30,538 nucleotides of DNA from Porticoccaceae bacterium UBA4026 (GTDB taxonomy: Bacteria > Pseudomonadota > Gammaproteobacteria > Pseudomonadales > Porticoccaceae), in assembly GCA_002382445.1 (NCBI GenBank), contig DGAQ01000002.1, positions 83,859 to 114,396 of the forward strand. The letters run 5' to 3'. Below the pieces are notes generated by a model, which was not told the origin of the DNA, searched no databases, and worked only from the letters and a program-made list of their open reading frames with translations. The stretch's first letter is position 1; every line of letters starts with the position of its first letter. Positions 8,093 to 16,026 of this stretch are shown piece by piece. A program made the position numbers and the translations under genes.

Positions 8093-9304
8093 CTAAATCG
8101 AGTTTAGCAATTCAAGCGCATTACCTCGCAGCAAATCATATCGATGGCTCTGTCTAGAGGCCGAATCAGTGACAATTAGCACTTTAGCGAGACCTGAGCC
8201 AATATGATAAAAAGGCCAATCAGTACCGAATAAGATCCGCTTACCCTTTGTGCTGTCAATGATTTGATCGAGTTTAGTGACCCCTTGACCATGAGTGCCT
8301 AACCAAGTATTAGGATACTTTAGGCGCAACTGCAACATTGCATCAACGTCACGGGCACCGCCATGGCCTAATATAAATTTAATCTTAGGGAAATCTCGCA
8401 ATGCTTTTTCGTAGTGTCTAGGCATGGCGTAACGTTGTGACGACTCAGCTTCTATACCGGCACGACCGCCGTGGAAAAATATGCTTACGCCTAAAGATTG
8501 AGCCTCCTCATAGACTTTCATTAGCGCTGGATGGTCAGGGTAAAATTTTTGCACCACTGGGTGCAACTTCATAAGCTTTAGACCTGACTGCGCATGAACA
8601 CGGATTTGCTCGATACAGTTGTCATCCATAGGGTCTGCCGAGAAACCAGCTAATAATCGCTTCTGTTGATTCGCTTTTTCGATCTCAGAGCGCCATAATT
8701 CGGTCTGATCATCACCAAACGGCAAGCCTAACTTGATCGGCAAAATAGCCGCTTGCTCAACACGCATGGCATTCATTTCATTGATCAGGTTTGCGATTGT
8801 ATGTGTTCGCGTAATCTCACTGCCCCACAAGCCTTGGGCGACGATAGTTCTCTCTAACTTGCTTAAATTTTTATCACTAAAGTTTCCATTGATATAAATA
8901 TCCAGATCTAGATCGCAATGGGGGCTGTCACCATCACAGTCGAGTAAATGCATCACCCTGTCTGTTTTGGCCTGCAAATTTAAGCTTGGCTTAAACAGCA
9001 CAGACATGCCGAGATGGGCGTGCATATCGATCGCCATGGGCAGGCTCTCGTCGGTACAAATCAGTTGTCCCCGTTGATCTAGGTCGAACCATGGCAAACT
9101 CGATAATCCGCTATAACCCGCATATCGCTGCGGACCAAATGCGCCATTACCTGTAGCCGCAGCCTCTAGAGCGCGTTGCTGTGCTAGCAATGCGATATCA
9201 TCAGCGTTATATCGATATTCGGGGGGCCTGTCATCGCAACCGGCGGTAGACATGGCCAGTGTCGATATTCCAAGGTAAGACAAAAATCGGCGACGGTTTA
9301 TCAT
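8093..9304 (-). CDS. Predicted Tat-exported lipoprotein, amidohydrolase-family TIM-barrel metalloenzyme
   Basis: The 403-residue protein starts with NRRRFLS (3-9), a twin-arginine motif, then a hydrophobic stretch ending in the lipobox STAGC (lipidated C23). It should therefore fold in the cytoplasm and be anchored in the envelope. The body has the layout of the amidohydrolase_2 family (PF04909): HAH (95-97) on the first strand, LMKLHP (244-249), FFHGG (277-280), ILGHGG (311-316) and FGTDWP (359-364, D362). An acidic insertion with two Cys lies at about 121-140. The substrate is unknown; relatives are decarboxylases or hydrolases. The start has AGGAGT upstream. It interrupts the purH-purD order of pseudomonads. 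Confidence 0.82.
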   Translation of the reverse strand: MINRRRFLSYLGISTLAMSTAGCDDRPPEYRYNADDIALLAQQRALEAAATGNGAFGPQRYAGYSGLSSLPWFDLDQRGQLICTDESLPMAIDMHAHLGMSVLFKPSLNLQAKTDRVMHLLDCDGDSPHCDLDLDIYINGNFSDKNLSKLERTIVAQGLWGSEITRTHTIANLINEMNAMRVEQAAILPIKLGLPFGDDQTELWRSEIEKANQQKRLLAGFSADPMDDNCIEQIRVHAQSGLKLMKLHPVVQKFYPDHPALMKVYEEAQSLGVSIFFHGGRAGIEAESSQRYAMPRHYEKALRDFPKIKFILGHGGARDVDAMLQLRLKYPNTWLGTHGQGVTKLDQIIDSTKGKRILFGTDWPFYHIGSGLAKVLIVTDSASRQSHRYDLLRGNALELLNSI

Positions 9305-9489
9305 CTTTACTCCTATTAGGTCGCTAGTAGAAGCGGTTACTGTATCACTTGATCATAATTTAGAGCTAGGCGGGATTATTTCGACTAAGTAAGAGGGTAC
9401 GATGAGCACTTAATGATAAATCGACTGTCGGCAAAATTTGGGTTTTAGGACAAATTGTTGCCAGTAGAGGAAAACTCTAGCCCATAGAC

Positions 9490-11064
9490 TCAGTGCCTAA
9501 AGTGGCGCATTCCAGTGAACACCATGGCCATGCCATATTCATTCGCTGCGGCAATTACTTCATCATCTCGCATTGAACCGCCGGGCTGAATAATACAGCT
9601 AATACCTGCTTTGCCTGCATTATCAATACCATCACGGAAGGGGAAAAATGCGTCAGAGGCCATGACGGCGCCAACCACCTCTAGACCCGCATGCTCAGCT
9701 TTAATGCCGGCGATACGTGCGCTGTTGATGCGGCTCATTTGACCAGCACCCACACCCACTGTTTGGTTGTTCTTGGCATAAATAATGGCATTAGACTTGA
9801 CCATTTTGGCGACCTTCCAAGCAAACAACATATCAGTCATTTCCATCGCTGTGGGCACTCTTTTGGATACCACTTTTAACTCTTGCTCGGTAATCATGCC
9901 GTTGTCGCGGTCTTGAATTAATAGGCCGCCATTGACTCTTTTGTAGTCATAGTCTTGTGGCCGTTGGCCACTCCAAACACCACACTCTAGCAGACGTACG
10001 TTTTTCTTTGCGGCAACAACAGCCACTGCCTCAGCAGAAACTGAAGGTGCAATAATGACCTCAACGAATTGTTTTTCGCAGATGACTTCAGCGGTCTTGG
10101 CGTCAAGCTCACGGTTAAAGGCAATAATGCCACCGAAGGCAGATTCCGGGTCGGTGGCAAACGCCAGATCATAGGCTGTAGCAATATCAACCGCCACTGA
10201 TACACCACAAGGGTTGGCGTGTTTGACGATAACGCAGGCCGGCTGGTCAAACTGTTTGACACATTCCAGCGCGGCATCTGTGTCGGCAATATTGTTAAAC
10301 GACAGCTCTTTACCCTGCAGTTGTTTGGCAGTCGCCACGCTGGCTTCGGTTGGATTAGCCTCGGTATAAAAAGCGGCTTTTTGGTGTGGATTTTCGCCGT
10401 AACGCATTTCTTGGGTCTTGAAATACTGCACATTAAAGGTATTGGAAAAGTCACGAGCGTTGTTATCAGTATCGCGCGCACCAAAGTAATTGGCGATCGC
10501 GCCGTCGTAGCCAGCGGTGTGTTCAAAAGCTTTAACCATGAGTTCGTAGCGGGTGCTGTAATTAAGCTGTGCTTGGTTGGCTTGCATCTGCTCAAGCACC
10601 ATGGCGTAGTCGCTGTTATTCACTACAATGGCCACATCTTTGTAGTTTTTCGCTGCCGAGCGAACCATGGTTGGGCCACCAATGTCGATATTTTCAATCG
10701 CGTTGGGCAGGGTGCAGTCAGGGTCGGCAACTGCGGCGGCAAAGGGGTACAAGTTAACCACGACCATATCGATGGGCTTGATGTCGTGCGCTGCCATGAC
10801 AGCGTCATCAGTGCCGCGACGACCTAAAATACCACCGTGAACTTTTGGGTGTAGGGTTTTTACACGGCCATCCATCATCTCTGGAAAGCCTGTGTAGTCA
10901 GAGACTTCAGTGACAGCAATGTTGTGTTCTTTCAGTAATCGGAAGGTTCCTCCAGTGGATAATAATGCTACATTTTGAGCTGTCAAAGCTCGGGCAAAAT
11001 CAACAATGCCAGTTTTATCAGATACGCTAATGAGTGCGCGCGTGACTTTTTTTAGATCGCTCAT
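9490..11064 (-). CDS. purH: Bifunctional AICAR transformylase/IMP cyclohydrolase
   Basis: PurH performs the last two steps of IMP synthesis: formylation of AICAR with 10-formyl-tetrahydrofolate, then ring closure. In 524 residues the N-terminal methylglyoxal-synthase-like cyclohydrolase domain (about 1-150) has LSTGGT (35-40) and the RVKTLHPKVHGGIL signature (67-80). The transformylase domain follows with RYGENPHQ (221-228) and KHANPCG (281-287), which holds the catalytic Lys-His pair. It begins 17 bases after fis with GAGGA before the ATG, so it is probably cotranscribed with dusB-fis. Its formyl donor pool is linked to Fau, encoded at 23325-23915. Confidence 0.98.
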   Translation of the reverse strand: MSDLKKVTRALISVSDKTGIVDFARALTAQNVALLSTGGTFRLLKEHNIAVTEVSDYTGFPEMMDGRVKTLHPKVHGGILGRRGTDDAVMAAHDIKPIDMVVVNLYPFAAAVADPDCTLPNAIENIDIGGPTMVRSAAKNYKDVAIVVNNSDYAMVLEQMQANQAQLNYSTRYELMVKAFEHTAGYDGAIANYFGARDTDNNARDFSNTFNVQYFKTQEMRYGENPHQKAAFYTEANPTEASVATAKQLQGKELSFNNIADTDAALECVKQFDQPACVIVKHANPCGVSVAVDIATAYDLAFATDPESAFGGIIAFNRELDAKTAEVICEKQFVEVIIAPSVSAEAVAVVAAKKNVRLLECGVWSGQRPQDYDYKRVNGGLLIQDRDNGMITEQELKVVSKRVPTAMEMTDMLFAWKVAKMVKSNAIIYAKNNQTVGVGAGQMSRINSARIAGIKAEHAGLEVVGAVMASDAFFPFRDGIDNAGKAGISCIIQPGGSMRDDEVIAAANEYGMAMVFTGMRHFRH

Positions 11065-11081
11065 GGAGTCCTCGAGTTGGG

Positions 11082-11414
11082 TTACAAAAGATCGTACTGT
11101 TTAAGTTTTTTACGCAGAGTGCCTCGGTTAAGACCGAGTATTTTGCACGCTTTACTCTGATTTTTCCGGGTATAGGCCATGACTGCCGCCAGCAGTGGCG
11201 CCTCGACTTCAGCTAATACCAGATCATAGAGATTGATGGTGCTTTGACCATCTAGGTCATTAAAATAACGCTGCATAGCATCGGCAACACTGACTCTTAA
11301 AGAATCTTGAGTGTCTTTTGTAATCTGGTGAGTCGGCGGATTATAGTCGGGGGTCCTTAGGTAGCTGTTAACGTCTTTTTTATCTAACACCTCGGTGTCC
11401 TTAGTAGAAGTCAT
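11082..11414 (-). CDS. fis: Fis family nucleoid-associated DNA-binding protein
   Basis: Fis bends DNA and modulates growth-phase transcription. The 110-residue protein ends in the diagnostic helix-turn-helix: YDLVLAEVEAPLLAAVMAYT then NQSKACKILGLNRGTLRKKL, very close to the E. coli sequence. The N-terminus is about 12 residues longer than the 98-residue E. coli protein and is polar. Its ATG overlaps the dusB stop as ATGA (11411-11414), which implies translational coupling, and purH follows. The dusB-fis pairing is conserved across gammaproteobacteria. Confidence 0.97.
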   Translation of the reverse strand: MTSTKDTEVLDKKDVNSYLRTPDYNPPTHQITKDTQDSLRVSVADAMQRYFNDLDGQSTINLYDLVLAEVEAPLLAAVMAYTRKNQSKACKILGLNRGTLRKKLKQYDLL

Positions 11415-12415
11415 GCGACTTTTTCCTCATAGCGAGATTCGAAGAAAAAATCTTTGAGTAATTTTCTTTGTTGTTCGGTGGTTTCAAGGGTGTTGAACTG
11501 ACGGGTAAAGTCTTTCCCACCGGACAGCGGATTAATGTACCAACCAATATGTTTTCGTGAAATACGCAGCCCACCGGTTTCACCATAAAACTCATGTAGT
11601 GCTAGCAGATGTTCGGACATGATGATTGCGCACTCGTGCATACTGGGCGGAGCTAGGTGATTTCCGAATTTAAGAAAGTGATTTATTTGATTAAAAATCC
11701 ACGGATTACCTTGAGCGGCTCGTCCAATCATTACTGCAGCAGCGCCAGTGTGTTTAAGCACAGAGACAGCTTTTTCCGGATCGGTAATGTCGCCGTTGGC
11801 CAATACTGGGATAGATACCGCTTCCACTACCTGGGCAATGGTGTCGTACTCAACTTCACCGACGAAACGACAGGCGCGAGTGCGACCGTGGACGGCGAGG
11901 GCTGAAACACCGGCATCCTCTGCAATTTTTGCAATCGTCACCGCATTGCGATTTTGTCTGTCCCAGCCAGTACGAATTTTCAAGGTAACGGGGACGTCGG
12001 TGGCGGCAACTACCGCGTCTAAGATATCTTTCACTAGTCCTGGATTTTGCAGTAGCGCTGATCCTGCGGCACGGTTACATACTTTCTTGGCAGGACACCC
12101 CATATTTAGATCAATAATCTCGGCACCCTGTTGCACATTGAATCTAGCGGCCGCTGCCATCATTTGAGGATCGTATCCAGCTATCTGCACTGACCTTGGG
12201 GCAGGTTCATCACCAAATTGCACGCGCAATCGAGACTTTCTGGTCGACCAGGTGGCCGGGTCGGCGGCTACCATCTCAGATACGACTAAACCAGCACCCA
12301 TTTTCCTGCACAGTTGGCGAAACGGCAAGTCGGTCACGCCTGCCATGGGTGCAAGCACGGTTTGGTTGTGAATGTGATAGGGGCCAATATTGAACAAGTT
12401 AATTTCTGCTACCAT
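11411..12415 (-). CDS. dusB: tRNA-dihydrouridine synthase B
   Basis: DusB is an FMN enzyme that reduces uridine to dihydrouridine in the tRNA D-loop using NADPH. The 334-residue TIM-barrel protein carries LAPMAGVTDLPFR (21-33), DLNMGCPAKK (102-111) and GSALLQNP, followed by KIRTGWD, AVHGRTR and the FMN-phosphate loop NGDITDP, with GRAAQGNPW near the end. The length fits the family. Translation runs directly into fis. The 119-base gap upstream (12416-12534) separates it from prmA and probably contains the dusB-fis-purH promoter, although no strong -35/-10 pair was found. Confidence 0.97.
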   Translation of the reverse strand: MVAEINLFNIGPYHIHNQTVLAPMAGVTDLPFRQLCRKMGAGLVVSEMVAADPATWSTRKSRLRVQFGDEPAPRSVQIAGYDPQMMAAAARFNVQQGAEIIDLNMGCPAKKVCNRAAGSALLQNPGLVKDILDAVVAATDVPVTLKIRTGWDRQNRNAVTIAKIAEDAGVSALAVHGRTRACRFVGEVEYDTIAQVVEAVSIPVLANGDITDPEKAVSVLKHTGAAAVMIGRAAQGNPWIFNQINHFLKFGNHLAPPSMHECAIIMSEHLLALHEFYGETGGLRISRKHIGWYINPLSGGKDFTRQFNTLETTEQQRKLLKDFFFESRYEEKVA

Positions 12416-12534
12416 GATAAGAGTCGGTAATCATACCCTCTCAACGATTGATTAAAAAGTGATCAATTGTGAAATATTTGGGTTATTGATAGTTCTGCGC
12501 TATCTAGACGTTAAAACGCGACGAACGGATTGAT

Positions 12535-13422
12535 TTAGGGTTGGTTCACTTTTTTGGCGCTTAACTGTGCCCACTCAGACTGGATAGCTGGAGGGAAAAA
12601 GGTAAAATTGGTAGAGTAGGGCGCCGAGACGGCATCAATTTGTCTATCTAAAAGCCCAGCCAAGCATAATAAACCATTGGCCGCAGTCATGGCGCAGAGT
12701 TTGGGTGCAAGCTCAATTAGAGGTGCGGCTAAAATATTGGCCACCATCACTTCAGCTTGGATATCATCGGGAATCTCATTGGGAAGATAAGTGACGAGTT
12801 GATGATCAGCAATCTTATTGCGCTGGGCGTTGTCGCGACTGGCGAGTAAGGCTTGGGGGTCATTGTCGACAGCGATGACTTGCTTGGCACCGAGCAGCAG
12901 AGCGGCGATGCCTAAAATGCCAGAGCCGCAACCGTAGTCGACAATCGTTTTGCCTTTTAAGTCTTGTTGATCTAACCATCTTAAACACAGGTGAGTGGTG
13001 GGGTGGCTGCCAGTGCCGAAGGCTAAGCCAGGGTCGAGGCTTAAGTTGACACCTTGAGGATCTGGCGGGTCAATCCAGCTTGGGCATATCCACAAGCGAT
13101 CCCCGCATTTCAGGGGGTTAAAATGTTTTTTCCATTCTTCAGACCAGTCTTTATCTTCGAGTTGTTCCCAGCGTATTTGCGGAGAAGATGAAATGGACGC
13201 GTAAAACTGCAAATTAATCGCTTGAGTGTCTACGGTTGTTGGGAACAGAGCAGTAACAATACATTGATCCCAAAGTGGTGTTTCACCGACAGCTGGCTCA
13301 AGGATGGGTTGATCGGCTGCATCCTGAATCGTCACTGATAGGGCATTTAGATCAATAAGAGCGTTTTCTATCTCATGACTGTCTTGCCTGGATGAGAGAA
13401 TGATTAACTGAATCCATTCCAT
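12535..13422 (-). CDS. prmA: Ribosomal protein L11 methyltransferase
   Basis: PrmA trimethylates L11 using S-adenosylmethionine. I chose ATG 13422, since MEWIQL matches the usual PrmA opening; a TTG 12 codons upstream (13458) is open but not family-like. This yields 295 residues, close to 293 in E. coli. The N-terminal substrate-recognition lobe is followed by the class I methyltransferase motif DYGCGSGILGIAALLLGAK and the post-motif VANILAAPL. It lies 48 bases after accC on the same strand. The aroQ-accB-accC-prmA-dusB-fis order is as in Pseudomonas. Confidence 0.96.
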   Translation of the reverse strand: MEWIQLIILSSRQDSHEIENALIDLNALSVTIQDAADQPILEPAVGETPLWDQCIVTALFPTTVDTQAINLQFYASISSSPQIRWEQLEDKDWSEEWKKHFNPLKCGDRLWICPSWIDPPDPQGVNLSLDPGLAFGTGSHPTTHLCLRWLDQQDLKGKTIVDYGCGSGILGIAALLLGAKQVIAVDNDPQALLASRDNAQRNKIADHQLVTYLPNEIPDDIQAEVMVANILAAPLIELAPKLCAMTAANGLLCLAGLLDRQIDAVSAPYSTNFTFFPPAIQSEWAQLSAKKVNQP

Positions 13423-13470
13423 ACTTAAAGTCCGTCGTCCTTTTGGTCCATGGAACAATAGAGGAAGAGC

Positions 13471-14811
13471 CTATAGGCCAAGTTTTTTCTCAAGATAATG
13501 AATATTGACGCCGCCCTGCTTAAAGGCCTCATCTCTGACTAAGTCTTCGTGAAGGGGAATGTTAGTCTTAATGCCGTCAATAACCATCTCATCAAGGGCG
13601 ATACGCATTCTAGACAGTGCCGCTTCTCGATTGTGACCATAAGTAATGACTTTCCCAATGAGCGAATCATAATTAGGGGGCACGGTGTAGCCATTATAAA
13701 TGTGAGAATCAACCCGAACACCATTACCGCCTGGAGCATGATAGGCATTGATAGTACCTGGCTGAGGCATAAAGGTAACAGGGTCTTCGGCGTTAATACG
13801 ACATTCAAATGAGTGGCCGCGGAAGATAATATCTTCTTGCTTAAAACTTAGAGGCCGACCGCTTGCGATTAAGAGCTGCTCTTTAACAATATCAACGCCG
13901 GTAATCATTTCTGAAACAGGATGCTCTACTTGGACCCGCGTATTCATTTCGATAAAGTAAAAATGGCCATCCTCATAAAGGAATTCGAAGGTTCCGGCAC
14001 CGCGATAGTTGATTTGAATGCAGGCGTTTACGCAACTCTCGAAAACTGCCTGCCTAGCATCCTCTGGAATACCCGGGGCGGGCGCTTCTTCTATTACTTT
14101 TTGGTGTCGCCGTTGCAGAGAACAGTCCCTATCGCCAAGATGGATAGCGCGGCCTTGGCCGTCAGCGAGTATCTGTACTTCAACATGTCGAGGGTTCTGG
14201 AGAAATTTCTCCATATACACTGTGCCGTCACCAAAAGCAGCCGCTGCTTCGGTTTTGGTTATAGCGACGGCATTGACTAGGGCTTCTTCATTCTCAACGA
14301 CACGCATACCTCTGCCACCACCACCTGCCGCGGCCTTAATAATAACGGGGTAGCCAATTCTCACGGCGGTAGCATACAAAGTGGCAGTATCATTGGATAA
14401 TGGGCCATCAGAGCCTGGAACAGTGGGCACACCCGCTGCTTTCATGGCCTTAATGGCCGCGACTTTGTCCCCCATAACGCGAATTACATCCGCAGTTGGA
14501 CCGATAAAAACGAATCCGCTTTTCTCAACCTGTTCGGCAAAGTCAGCATTTTCTGCCAGAAAACCATAACCAGGGTGCACGCCAGAAGCGCCGGTTATTT
14601 CCATCGCGCTAATAAGTGCGGGAACATTTAAGTAGCTCTGTGCCGATGGGTTTGGACCAATACAAATAGCTTCATCGGCTAATTTAACGTGCTTAAGTGC
14701 AGCATCAACTTTTGAGTGAACAGCAACGGTTTTTATATCCAGCTCTTTGCAAGCGCGGAGGATTCGTAAGGCAATTTCGCCGCGATTGGCGATAAGCACT
14801 TTATCCAGCAT
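13471..14811 (-). CDS. accC: Biotin carboxylase subunit of acetyl-CoA carboxylase
   Basis: AccC carboxylates the biotin on AccB with bicarbonate and ATP, the first half of malonyl-CoA formation. The 446-residue protein is of standard length (449 in E. coli). It begins MLDKVLIANRGEIALRI, has the ATP-grasp glycine loop AAAGGGGRGM, the DRDCSLQRRHQK segment, the EFLYEDGHFYFIEMN metal-binding strand and TRVQVEHPVSEM. AGGGAA precedes the ATG, and accB ends 20 bases upstream. The carboxyltransferase subunits AccA and AccD are not in the window. Confidence 0.98.
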   Translation of the reverse strand: MLDKVLIANRGEIALRILRACKELDIKTVAVHSKVDAALKHVKLADEAICIGPNPSAQSYLNVPALISAMEITGASGVHPGYGFLAENADFAEQVEKSGFVFIGPTADVIRVMGDKVAAIKAMKAAGVPTVPGSDGPLSNDTATLYATAVRIGYPVIIKAAAGGGGRGMRVVENEEALVNAVAITKTEAAAAFGDGTVYMEKFLQNPRHVEVQILADGQGRAIHLGDRDCSLQRRHQKVIEEAPAPGIPEDARQAVFESCVNACIQINYRGAGTFEFLYEDGHFYFIEMNTRVQVEHPVSEMITGVDIVKEQLLIASGRPLSFKQEDIIFRGHSFECRINAEDPVTFMPQPGTINAYHAPGGNGVRVDSHIYNGYTVPPNYDSLIGKVITYGHNREAALSRMRIALDEMVIDGIKTNIPLHEDLVRDEAFKQGGVNIHYLEKKLGL

Positions 14812-14831
14812 GATTTAGTTCCCTGACGCTA

Positions 14832-15281
14832 TTAAATAATGGTGAATAAAGGCTGATCGAATTCTACGGGATCGCCGTCTTCGACCAGCATGGCCCCAAT
14901 AACACCGCCTTTATCCGCTTCAATTTGATTCATCATTTTCATTGCTTCGATAATACAAAGCACATCTCCGGGCGATACGGTTTGACCCACGCTTGCAAAT
15001 GCCGGAGAGCCGGGAGCAGGACAAGCATAGAAGCTACCGACCATGGGAGAATGTACGATATGACCCTGAGGTTCTGTGGGGACAGGTGGCTCTATAGCCT
15101 GCGCAGCGCTAATGGCAGGTGTCGCCGCAGGGGCCGCTGCAATGGCCGGTGGTGCTGCGTACGAGATTACTTGAGCTCCGCGACTGATTCGAACTGAATC
15201 TTCACCTTCAGTGATTTCAAGTTCGTTAATATTAGACTCTTCAAGCAGTTCAATGAGCTTCTTTACTTTACGGATATCCAT
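14832..15281 (-). CDS. accB: Biotin carboxyl carrier protein of acetyl-CoA carboxylase
   Basis: AccB carries carboxybiotin between the carboxylase and transferase of acetyl-CoA carboxylase. The 149 residues comprise an N-terminal helix-rich part (1-35), an Ala/Pro-rich flexible linker (about 42-75) and the biotinyl domain (77-149), with the biotinylated lysine K115 in EAMKM. The thumb-containing segment YACPAPGSPAF (85-95) is present, as in bacterial AccB. GAGAGGC gives a good ribosome-binding site. It sits 17 bases after aroQ and 20 before accC. Confidence 0.98.
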   Translation of the reverse strand: MDIRKVKKLIELLEESNINELEITEGEDSVRISRGAQVISYAAPPAIAAAPAATPAISAAQAIEPPVPTEPQGHIVHSPMVGSFYACPAPGSPAFASVGQTVSPGDVLCIIEAMKMMNQIEADKGGVIGAMLVEDGDPVEFDQPLFTII

Positions 15282-15298
15282 TGTTGCCTCTCAATCTA

Positions 15299-15742
15299 TT
15301 ATTGTTGGTCAAATTTACTTAAGGCTGCGTCCAGTGCAAGATCATAGCTTTTTGCTCCAAAACCACAAATCACACCCTCGGCGATGTCGGAAAAGTAAGA
15401 GTAGTGCCTGAATTCTTCCCGCGCGTATACGTTGGACAGGTGTACTTCGATAAAAGGAATGCTAACACCGAGTAGCGCGTCTCTAAGCGCGATACTCGTA
15501 TGAGTAAAGGCGCCAGGGTTAAAAATAATAAAGTCGACCCCCTCATTAGCCGCGCTATGAATGCCATCAATAAGCACGTGTTCAGCATTACTTTGTAGGA
15601 CGTTGAGTCTATGCCCAGCATCCTCGGCGCTATTAACTAGCCTCTGATTAATGAGATCTAGGGTTTGGCCCCCGTAAATCTCTGGTTCACGAGCACCAAG
15701 CAAGTTAAGGTTTGGGCCGTGTAGTAACAATAAGTTGGCCAT
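15299..15742 (-). CDS. aroQ: Type II 3-dehydroquinate dehydratase
   Basis: AroQ removes water from 3-dehydroquinate in the shikimate pathway. The start is ATG 15742, giving MANLLLLHGPNLNLLG, the standard N-terminus; a frame 25 codons longer (to 15817) is not conserved. The 147-residue product has the catalytic loop REPEIYG (Y23), NPGAFTHTS and EVHLSN. It is probably the first gene of the aroQ-accB-accC-prmA operon, as in Pseudomonas. Confidence 0.97.
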   Translation of the reverse strand: MANLLLLHGPNLNLLGAREPEIYGGQTLDLINQRLVNSAEDAGHRLNVLQSNAEHVLIDGIHSAANEGVDFIIFNPGAFTHTSIALRDALLGVSIPFIEVHLSNVYAREEFRHYSYFSDIAEGVICGFGAKSYDLALDAALSKFDQQ

Positions 15743-15926
15743 AATCACTCTCAGTGCATGTTGAATTAAGCGTGAAGTCTGCACTAAAAGACATAAACTG
15801 TCTATGGCTGTAGCCATAAATTTACTTTTCGACGAAATTGGCAGAAATTGAGCCGGTTTTCTGTAGTTTTTACAGAGATTTACGACTTAAGACTAAATCA
15901 TTTTGCGGTTACAGCGACGTTAAGAG

Positions 15927-16025
15927 CATTTAGCGACATAATGGCTCCATTAAGTCGCCTGATTCGACAAAATCGGCTAAATTCTTTTAAAGCGGCGCTA
16001 AAATGCAACAAAATACGCTAAAATG
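15927..16025. repeat. Short repeats CGCTAAAATG between dsbD and aroQ
   Basis: CGCTAAAATG occurs twice, at 15996-16005 and 16016-16025, exactly 20 bases apart (about two helical turns). A degenerate copy CGGCTAAATT lies at 15974-15983 and an inverted shorter copy CATTTAGCG at 15927-15935. A small inverted repeat TCTGTA/TACAGA follows at 15860-15876. The stretch lies just after dsbD, upstream of aroQ, and codes for nothing. It may be an operator array for the aroQ-acc operon; the binding protein is unknown. Confidence 0.5.
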
Positions 16026-16026
16026 A

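Noticed and set aside
9987..10827. Two 202-codon open frames inside purH, one on each strand
   Set aside because: They lie wholly within a complete, well-conserved purH, lack ribosome-binding sites, and their products are low-complexity or family-less, as expected of shadow frames.
11748..12167. 139-codon plus-strand frame opposite dusB
   Set aside because: Antisense to conserved dusB codons and without a recognisable product; a shadow.
15860..15876. LexA-like CTGT...ACAG site
   Set aside because: The spacing between CTGT and ACAG is 7, not the 8 of a LexA box, and no SOS gene follows.
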